Source: Pseudomonadota bacterium (lineage in GTDB: Bacteria; Myxococcota_A; UBA9160; JADFDR01). Taken from it: 52,921 nt of DNA. The stretch's first letter is position 1, and each line of letters opens with the position of its first letter. This document shows, in pieces, positions 47,239 to 52,921 of the stretch. The position numbers and the translations under genes are program-made. The notes below the pieces were generated by a model. The model was not told the DNA's origin, did not search any database, and saw nothing but the letters and a program-made list of their open reading frames with translations. The stretch spans positions 1 through 52,921 of the forward strand of contig PIVT01000020.1 in NCBI GenBank assembly GCA_003353845.1. The letters are read 5' to 3'.

Positions 47239-48966
47239 TCAAGCGAGCTTGATGATGCTTTCGAACTGCTCGATACGTGTCCCCGCGCCTTCGCGAATGC
47301 GCTGGGCATGCATTTCCAACTCCGGCATCTTCCACTCGATCCAACCCGCAGCCAGGTCCATGCGTTCCGGACTCTCCCCTGCTTGCTTAAGCAACTCCGC
47401 ACTCACGATGACGCAAATGGCGGTGTCGGACAGGTGCCGTGCGGAAAACAAGGCATAGTTGAAGTCTTTGAGCAGCGCCCCTGAAGCCTCATTGATGCTG
47501 GCAATGCCCTGCCGCACGCGTTCGGCCAGCGCCTTGCGCGGCTCGTCCGTCATGGCTGAGAGCTCCGCTTCGATTTCTTCAAACACGATGTGCAATCCAC
47601 CCTTGCCAATTTCTTTCAGGGCAAAGGAAACCTGGATCTCAGAAGTACCTTCGTAAATGGTGGTGATGATGCCGTCCAGGTGAAGCTTGCCCACCGTGGA
47701 CTCAGCCATGAAACCGATACCGCCGTGCACTTGGATGGCTTGGCGCGTTACCGAATCGCAGCATTCTGAGCACAGGTACTTCACCAAGGGAGTGAGCAGT
47801 CGCACCCGGATCTTGTTGCGCTTGATCACGGCCATGAGTGCTTCTTTTTCCGCGGCGGGCATGCTTTCACCCTCTCGCGCCAGCTTGACCTCTTGCGCGC
47901 GGGTGCGGTCGGATAAACCGGTGCTGCGGTAGAGCAGGGCGCGGCTGCCTTCGACTTGCAAGGTCATGCGGGCCAGCATGCTTTTCATGAGCGGTTGGTC
48001 GCCAATGGGGAATCCGAATTGCTTTCGCTCGCGCGAGTAGTTGATGGCTTCCGTTAACGCCGCCTCCGCAATGCCCAAGCCCTGGGAAGCAACGCCCAGG
48101 CGCGCGTTATTCATCAACTCCAGCATGGCCTTCAGCCCGTCGCCTTTGACACCCACCAAGAAGGCTTCCGCGTCGTCGTATTGCATCACGGCGGTGGGGG
48201 ATCCGTGGATACCCAGTTTGTGCTCCAAGCGCTCCACATACATGGGGTTTTCGCTGCCGTCGGGTAGAACCATGGGGCAGAGGTAGAGACTCAGGCCTTT
48301 GGTGCTGCCCTTGGTCTCATCGAAGTTGTCCGCATCTCGGGCCAACACCATGTGGATTTCGGCGTTGCCATTGGTGATGAAGATCTTTTGCCCGTTGAGG
48401 AAAATTTTCCCGTCGCGTTCCGTGGCCTTGGTGACGATGCCGCCCAGGTCGGAGCCCGCCTGGGCTTCGGTCAGATCCATGGCGCCTTCGTATTCGCCCG
48501 TCGTAAAGCCCGGGAGGTAGCGCTCGCAGAGTTCTTTGCTGCCGAATTGTTCAATATCTTCGGCCACACCCGTCTGCAGCCCCATAATGGTCATGAGGCC
48601 CGCATCGGCGCGCGACATCATCTCAAGAAAGATATTGCAGATGAAGCTGGGCATGCCGAAGCCGCCGTATTCCTCTTCCACACCCAGGCCCACCAGCCCC
48701 GCTTCTCGAAATTCGGAGACCGCGCGCTCAATTCGCGCCGGGCGAATAACTTTTCCGTCCACGAGTGTCGGGGCCAGGTCCCATTCTTCGCGGCACTGGG
48801 CTTCGAGATTGCTGCAGATCTCGGCCATGGTCTCCAAAACCGTTCCCAGGGCCTCTTGCTCGCTCTGGACATCGGCGTCATCGCCTTTTTTTAAGCGGAA
48901 ATAGGTGTCCCAATCGATGAGTTTGTCCAGATAAAGGGATATGCCACTGTGGAGGTAGTCTGACAT
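47239..48966 (-). CDS. Acyl-CoA dehydrogenase, long form
   Basis: FAD enzyme that oxidises acyl-CoA to enoyl-CoA; 575 aa, longer than the usual 380. An extra N-terminal part of about 60 residues precedes the helical domain. The FAD loops are AMDLTEAQAGSDLGG and FITNGNAEIHMVLAR. The catalytic-base region is TTIYEGTSEIQ, and a C-terminal helical extension of about 120 residues follows. The form resembles the long FadE-type dehydrogenases common in Proteobacteria. Substrate chain length cannot be read from the sequence. It is divergent from the small accessory genes, with a palindrome upstream that may control it. Confidence 0.92.
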   Translation of the reverse strand: MSDYLHSGISLYLDKLIDWDTYFRLKKGDDADVQSEQEALGTVLETMAEICSNLEAQCREEWDLAPTLVDGKVIRPARIERAVSEFREAGLVGLGVEEEYGGFGMPSFICNIFLEMMSRADAGLMTIMGLQTGVAEDIEQFGSKELCERYLPGFTTGEYEGAMDLTEAQAGSDLGGIVTKATERDGKIFLNGQKIFITNGNAEIHMVLARDADNFDETKGSTKGLSLYLCPMVLPDGSENPMYVERLEHKLGIHGSPTAVMQYDDAEAFLVGVKGDGLKAMLELMNNARLGVASQGLGIAEAALTEAINYSRERKQFGFPIGDQPLMKSMLARMTLQVEGSRALLYRSTGLSDRTRAQEVKLAREGESMPAAEKEALMAVIKRNKIRVRLLTPLVKYLCSECCDSVTRQAIQVHGGIGFMAESTVGKLHLDGIITTIYEGTSEIQVSFALKEIGKGGLHIVFEEIEAELSAMTDEPRKALAERVRQGIASINEASGALLKDFNYALFSARHLSDTAICVIVSAELLKQAGESPERMDLAAGWIEWKMPELEMHAQRIREGAGTRIEQFESIIKLA

Positions 48967-49055
48967 GGTCCATTACTCCTAAAAGATGGCTTTGCGTGGA
49001 TCGGTGGAGGGGGCAATCTGCCCAAGGGGATAGTCTAGACGAAAAGTAGAGGGTG

Positions 49056-49075
49056 TGACCAACGGAAGTTGGTCA
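49056..49075. promoter_or_regulatory. 20-bp inverted repeat upstream of acyl-CoA dehydrogenase
   Basis: TGACCAACGGAAGTTGGTCA has perfect 8-bp arms around GGAA. It lies 90 nt upstream of the dehydrogenase start. As DNA it looks like a TetR-type operator; as RNA it is a GNRA-loop hairpin that could instead end the small gene at 49094-49333, but no T-run follows directly. Confidence 0.5.
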
Positions 49076-49093
49076 GCTCTGAATCGCCTCTTT

Positions 49094-49333
49094 TTAAGTA
49101 CGGTGTTCAGTGTCGATCTCGAAGCTGACCCACCCTTTCAAACTTCGAGGCTCTTTGACCTGGCCGCGACAATCCCAACCGCTGTAGCCAGTCGTGCAAT
49201 TGCTCACTCGCTGCGCCGCTTCGGCCGCATCTTCACATGCGCCCAACAAAGATTCGTTGAGCCAGAGTTCGAATTCGCCCGTAATGTTCTGGCGGATCCA
49301 GAAAGTTCCAATGTCCGTTCTATATCGCCACAT
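49094..49333 (-). CDS. Small conserved-looking protein of unknown function
   Basis: A 79-residue protein beginning MWRYRTDIGTFWIRQN. It shows a repeating beta pattern: FWIRQNITGEFELWLNESLLG, then an acidic helix CEDAAEAAQRVSNCTTGY, then SGWDCRGQ. The tryptophan-glycine-rich layout (W-x-L-x-L-N-x-x-x-L-G, helix, T-G-Y-x-x-W-D) recalls small hypothetical proteins of Proteobacteria that I cannot name. It lies alone in an AT-richer gap, read toward the dehydrogenase gene, with a hairpin 19 nt after its stop. No function is proposed. Confidence 0.6.
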   Translation of the reverse strand: MWRYRTDIGTFWIRQNITGEFELWLNESLLGACEDAAEAAQRVSNCTTGYSGWDCRGQVKEPRSLKGWVSFEIDTEHRT

Positions 49334-49556
49334 ACAACAAATCCTCAGGCCATATCTCGTCGAACGCTTTCATTTGATATCCATAGAATATTACTTTCCT
49401 TCATATGATTTCCAGTAATAAAAAGGTCGTCAGGGTTAAGAGATGAATGAGGCAAAGTTTTAGTGAAACTCTTTTGGGGTTTTGTTCGTACTGCTTTTAA
49501 ACCAGGCACAAAGTTATGACTCACGAGGTAACAGAAAACGCTCCGCGCGGATTGAA

Positions 49557-49585
49557 GATTGTTCCGCTGATTGTTCCGCTGATTG
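49557..49585. repeat. 12-bp tandem repeat, two copies plus a partial
   Basis: GATTGTTCCGCT repeats at 49557-49568 and 49569-49580, with a further GATTG at 49581-49585. Confidence 0.8.
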
Positions 49586-49610
49586 GACAATGAGAACCTG
49601 TTAGCGATGG

Positions 49611-49628
49611 TTGAATACAGGTATTCAA
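49611..49628. promoter_or_regulatory. 18-bp palindrome upstream of the DUF2784 gene
   Basis: TTGAATACAGGTATTCAA has perfect 8-bp arms with a 2-nt centre. It lies about 170 nt before the DUF2784 start and has the form of a dimer operator. Confidence 0.4.
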
Positions 49629-49801
49629 TAATAGAATGATCTGACAGGTAATTTCTTACGCTGGGATCGGGTGCATGTGAAGCGGTATATAAGGTGTTTC
49701 CCGCAGATGGTTTCCCTCATCGCCTGGGAAAAAGCGAAAATTACCAGCGAGGTCGCTTTCTAGTTTTGGGAATGTAAAAATAGAGGGTGAAGGCAGGGAA
49801 A

Positions 49802-50230
49802 ATGGACTCATCGACTTTGTTTTTGATGGCTGCGGATTTTGTCTTGGTGGTGCACCTGCTCTTTGTTTGCTTTGTGGTGGTTGGCCTGGTCCTGATCCTG
49901 GCAGGTAAGGTTTGGCGATGGGCTTGGGTGCTAAATCCCTGGTTTCGCCTGGTGCATCTTCTGGCCATTGCCGTGGTTGTAATTCAGTCTTGGATTGGAC
50001 TTATTTGTCCACTGACCACAATTGAAATGGCGCTGCGTTCGCGGGCCGGTGATGCCACGTATACGGGTTCCTTCGTGTCACACTGGCTAGAAAGGCTCCT
50101 GTACTACCAGGCCCCATCCTGGGTGTTCGCCGTTTGTTACACGGCTTTTGGAATCGCCGTCTTCGCCAGCTGGTTCCTGATGCGCCCCCGCTCTTTCACT
50201 AAAACCAATGATGATCGCTTCAGCGGGTAA
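49802..50230 (+). CDS. DUF2784 membrane protein
   Basis: Membrane protein of 142 aa with four transmembrane helices. Family features are ADFVLVVHLLFVCFVVVGLVLIL, NPWFRLVHLLAIAVVVIQSWIGLICPLT and LLYYQAPSWVFAVCYTAFG (read in parts). Conserved His and the CPLT motif match DUF2784, of unknown function. ATG 49802 after AGGGAAA is preferred to GTG 49787. It lies beside other small membrane genes in a compositionally distinct pocket. Confidence 0.85.
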   Translation: MDSSTLFLMAADFVLVVHLLFVCFVVVGLVLILAGKVWRWAWVLNPWFRLVHLLAIAVVVIQSWIGLICPLTTIEMALRSRAGDATYTGSFVSHWLERLLYYQAPSWVFAVCYTAFGIAVFASWFLMRPRSFTKTNDDRFSG

Positions 50231-50314
50231 TGGGGTGAATCAAGCCAGGCTAATTCTGCGTCGAAAATATGGTAGCTTTCTGTAACGAATATCTGAAATG
50301 CCGATTCCAACAAT

Positions 50315-50605
50315 GTGTGTGCCAGTCCTGAGGTGATTGCACTGAACACTTCTCTTCGAAAAACTCTGGGTTGGGCTTTGTTCATCCTGTCAAGCATCAG
50401 CTTTTTGTTGGTTGCTCTGGTTCCTTTTTTAGATCTTCCGGGTACAGAAAAAGTTGCGACTGCGGGTGGCTTGTACGTTTTCAGCCAGGTCACATGGTGG
50501 GTATGTCTTCCGTTGCTTGGCAAAGAGCTGATCGAGTGGGGCAAAAACCGTTGGAGTGATTCAGTAAAGAAATTAAAATCTGTAATCAACAAACGGGATC
50601 ACTAG
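50315..50605 (+). CDS. Small membrane protein, transporter-suffix-domain-like
   Basis: A 96-residue protein with two transmembrane helices: LGWALFILSSISFLLVALVPFL and GGLYVFSQVTWWVCLPLLGKEL (read in parts), then a basic tail. The pattern, including the PFL and W-x-x-LLGKE elements, resembles the small proteins called transporter suffix domain. Here it stands alone, with no transporter fused or adjacent. The start is uncertain: GTG 50315 or GTG 50333; neither has a strong ribosome binding site. Confidence 0.65.
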   Translation: MCASPEVIALNTSLRKTLGWALFILSSISFLLVALVPFLDLPGTEKVATAGGLYVFSQVTWWVCLPLLGKELIEWGKNRWSDSVKKLKSVINKRDH

Positions 50606-50659
50606 AAACACGAATACCGATTTGCCCGGAACCTGAGAAGGGGGCGGATTCAATTCCGC

Positions 50660-52921
50660 TTAGCCCGTGGCCTCGATGATCTTAACGACATCGACTCTTG
50701 TGTCTCGATCATTTCCATTGGGTTCGTAGCGACCAAAGGTCCAGTAGAGGTGACCGTAGTCTCCCACGAGCTGCGTGATCTTGATGGGGCTCGGCGACAA
50801 AATGTGGTCGCTCTTTCCCCCCTTGAACTGAAAGGGCTCCCAGGCGTGAAAGATGTGAATCTGATCGGGCCGGATGGCTCCCGAAATTGTGATCCGCACT
50901 TCGAAAGCATCCAGGTCATTCCACACCTTCACCCGGTCGTGATCTTTGATGCCGCGCTCTTTGGCCGATTGCGGATTCATGAAGGCGACCGGTTCACCGC
51001 GTTGGAGCCGAAGCAATAATTTGTGATCCCGCCAAACGGAATGGATGCTCCAGCGCGTGTGTCCCCCCGTCAGGACAAAAGGATGCAGCCCTCCCGCAGA
51101 GGGAGGCTCTTTGTGTGTGGGCAAGGCTTCGTCTAATTTGAGAAACCAGGGATGGTCGATGTAAAATTGCTGACGACCGGTGAGGGTCGGGTAAGATTTT
51201 TTTTCTACCGTGTAATCCAGCAAAGGCACAATGGGTTCGTTCTCATTGTGCGGAGAGCGAACGCCCTCCCCATTGCCTTGACCCAGGCTCTTCAGCCGAA
51301 TGGCGCCCCCCTCCCGGCGCAAGTCCTCTAGGGTAATGCCTCGCGTACCCTCCATCACACTCAGGATAAACTTCAATACTTCTTCGTCATCCTCGGGCCC
51401 GAAGCGCCCGTCATCGGTATAGCGATTGAAACTTTGTGTGAGGTCGCATTCCTCGCCTCGGAATCCGCGGATCGAAGACACGCCTTTGCGCGCGGCGGCC
51501 TCGCTTACTCCCTTGGCCAAGAGACCAAAGATTTCCCATTCGGGTTTGGATTCACCCAGTGGGTCCACGGCGCGATCCGAGAGGTGGACATAGGGCGCAT
51601 GAACGGGAATGTATTTCAAGCCGCATTTCTCATACCAACCGGCCGCAGGAAGTAAAATATCGCAGTAGCGTGAGGTCTCGCTCATACGGAAGGTGATGTC
51701 GACGACCAAGCGTGCACGCTTGAACAATCCATCGCGCAGCCGGTTGCCCATGCGTGCATGCCGCAACACATTCCCGCAAGTGTTGATAATCACATCGGGT
51801 GGATCGTCGTCAACGGAGGGCCCGATGCCAAAGTGACCTTTCGCCAAGGCTTCTTTCAGATAGGGAGCGGCACCTTCGGGGAGCAAGGGATCGCCGTGTT
51901 CAGGCTTGGTTTGCTCCTCGGCCAGACCACCGTGGATGGCGTGGAAAAGCGTGCTCGAAATAAAAATCCCTCGAAATCGCTCTTCCACTTCCTTGGGGTT
52001 TTTCAGCGACTCCACTCCAAGCCATACCAAGCTTGCAATGGAAAGTTCGTCTTGCATGGCGACCAGGGCCATGCCCTCACCCCCGGTGTACGCTCCCGTG
52101 CGCCACCCGCCTCCGGCTCGACCGTGGTTTCCGGTGAGCGAAGCGAGTAAAATTTGCGCGCGCTGCACCAGGTCGGAGTGATAGTTCTTGCACATGCCAT
52201 AAGAACTGAGAATCAATGCCGCAGGCGCCTTGGCGAAGTCACGAGCGAAACGCCGAATGACATTGGGATGGATTCCCGTTTGCCGGGATGCCGTTTCTGG
52301 CGTGTGACTTTCGAGCCGTTTCTGCAGGAGCGAAAAGACGGTCACGACCTCGGAGTGAGTGCCGTTGGCAAGCGCGACCTCGCCTCCCCCTGTCAAGTCG
52401 GGCTCGATGCCTTCGGGCAAGCGCAGCGTTTTTTCTTTACTGCCGTAGCTCCCCGGAACCCAAAAGGGTTCCTGCGTCCCTTTGTCCCAAATGGCAAAGA
52501 TCTCCTCATGGCCACCCTCGCGCACATCCGACTCACGCAAGAAACGGCCCGTGTCACGGTGAATCAAGAAGGGGAGATCGGTTTGCTCGCAGATGTAGGC
52601 CTCATCGTGCAGATTTTCCTCAAGCACAACCTGGCAGGCGGCCATGGCGAGAGCTGCATCGGTACCCGCGCGAATCGGCAGCCAGAAGTCCGCGTGGGGT
52701 GCGGACTGGTTCATATCGGGTGAGACAACGACGACCTTTGCGCCGCGGTAACGCGCCTCGTGAAGGTAGTGGGCGTCGGGTATGCGTGTGGCGGAGGGGT
52801 TGAAGCCCCAAATGACGATGTAGTCCGAACGAAACCAGTCATCGGAGCTGCCGCCTACCGTACTTTCGCCAAAAGTGATGGTACAGCCGACGGGAATATC
52901 GCCCACGAAACCCGCCGCATC
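50660..52921 (-). CDS. Type II DMSO reductase family molybdoenzyme, catalytic subunit (5' end cut)
   Basis: Large molybdopterin oxidoreductase; at least 753 residues, open to the window edge, so the N-terminus with any signal and iron-sulfur cysteines is missing. Seen are FGESTVGGSSDDWFRSDYIVIWGFNP, TRIPDAHYLHEARYRGAKVVVVSPD and IRAGTDAALAMA, then STLFHAIHGG and TGGHTRWSIHSVWRDHK near the cofactor-binding C-terminal domain (read in parts). The segments match the NarG, ethylbenzene and steroid C25 dehydrogenase, selenate and chlorate reductase group. The Asp of GDIPVG (52900-52898) may be the molybdenum ligand, by alignment with NarG. Substrate is undetermined. Partner beta and gamma subunit genes would lie outside the window. 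Confidence 0.85.
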   Translation of the reverse strand, partial: DAAGFVGDIPVGCTITFGESTVGGSSDDWFRSDYIVIWGFNPSATRIPDAHYLHEARYRGAKVVVVSPDMNQSAPHADFWLPIRAGTDAALAMAACQVVLEENLHDEAYICEQTDLPFLIHRDTGRFLRESDVREGGHEEIFAIWDKGTQEPFWVPGSYGSKEKTLRLPEGIEPDLTGGGEVALANGTHSEVVTVFSLLQKRLESHTPETASRQTGIHPNVIRRFARDFAKAPAALILSSYGMCKNYHSDLVQRAQILLASLTGNHGRAGGGWRTGAYTGGEGMALVAMQDELSIASLVWLGVESLKNPKEVEERFRGIFISSTLFHAIHGGLAEEQTKPEHGDPLLPEGAAPYLKEALAKGHFGIGPSVDDDPPDVIINTCGNVLRHARMGNRLRDGLFKRARLVVDITFRMSETSRYCDILLPAAGWYEKCGLKYIPVHAPYVHLSDRAVDPLGESKPEWEIFGLLAKGVSEAAARKGVSSIRGFRGEECDLTQSFNRYTDDGRFGPEDDEEVLKFILSVMEGTRGITLEDLRREGGAIRLKSLGQGNGEGVRSPHNENEPIVPLLDYTVEKKSYPTLTGRQQFYIDHPWFLKLDEALPTHKEPPSAGGLHPFVLTGGHTRWSIHSVWRDHKLLLRLQRGEPVAFMNPQSAKERGIKDHDRVKVWNDLDAFEVRITISGAIRPDQIHIFHAWEPFQFKGGKSDHILSPSPIKITQLVGDYGHLYWTFGRYEPNGNDRDTRVDVVKIIEATG

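Larger units (their letters stand above)
49334..49801. other. AT-richer intergenic stretch (468 bp)
   Basis: No convincing gene is seen. It holds a 12-bp tandem duplication (49557-49585) and an 18-bp palindrome (49611-49628). An 81-codon minus-strand frame (49590-49345) has poor composition and no family likeness. Base composition is visibly richer in A and T than in the flanking genes. Confidence 0.6.

Noticed and set aside
49345-49590. An 81-codon minus-strand frame in the AT-rich gap
   Set aside because: It starts in the tandem duplication (Asn/Arg repeat), has no ribosome binding site and no domain-like pattern.

Overview
The window is about 53 kb of chromosome from a Gram-negative, rod-shaped bacterium. 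Gram-negative features are lipid A and inner-core heptose genes (lpxD, gmhA), lipoprotein signals and a PpiD-type periplasmic foldase. Rod shape is implied by a complete mreBCD-mrdA-rodA operon. Haem is made from glutamyl-tRNA (hemA). Gene content and an archaeal-type histone gene suggest a former-deltaproteobacterial lineage (Myxococcota, Bdellovibrionota or Binatota-like). That placement is an inference from gene content only. No insertion sequence, integrase, prophage or CRISPR array is visible.

Layout. 1-6.8 kb: tRNA-Phe, a cyclophilin lipoprotein, gamma-glutamyltransferase, a double-domain M16 peptidase and hemW. 6.8-19.7 kb: a proteostasis and stress block of grpE-dnaK-dnaJ, a periplasmic-binding-fold lipoprotein, lon, thiL, a 74-residue histone-fold protein with its own strong promoter, then groES-groEL divergent from lexA. 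19.8-24.1 kb: folE, a primary-type sigma factor behind a leader of about 420 nt, and ppiD. 24.4-31.3 kb: mreB-mreC-mreD-mrdA-rodA, then a CheR-type methyltransferase overlapping a STAS-domain gene. 31.3-33.1 kb: trxA, gmhA, macrodomain. 33.2-38.3 kb: haem operon hemX-hemA-hemC-hemD-hemB ending in a 57-codon DUF4177 gene. 38.5-44.3 kb: tandem universal stress protein, lpxD-rnhB-truD, cysK, gamma-carbonic-anhydrase-like protein and a small membrane protein. 44.4-49 kb: polA and a long acyl-CoA dehydrogenase. 49-50.6 kb: an AT-richer stretch with three small genes. 50.6 kb to the end: a molybdenum enzyme of the type II DMSO reductase family, cut by the window edge.

How it fits together. The genes are mostly housekeeping: protein folding and turnover, envelope growth, haem, lipid A and DNA repair or replication. 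The less ordinary parts are the bacterial histone beside the chaperone and protease genes, a symmetric four-half-site operator between groES and lexA, a CIRCE-like dyad before lon, the structured sigma-factor leader with a 14-nt repeat and an upstream reading frame, and the CheR-STAS pair behind the rod-shape operon. RNase HII and DNA polymerase I both carry changes at normally conserved functional residues. No complete new multi-gene defence or biosynthetic system was found. The best candidates for new biology are the histone and the regulatory leaders.
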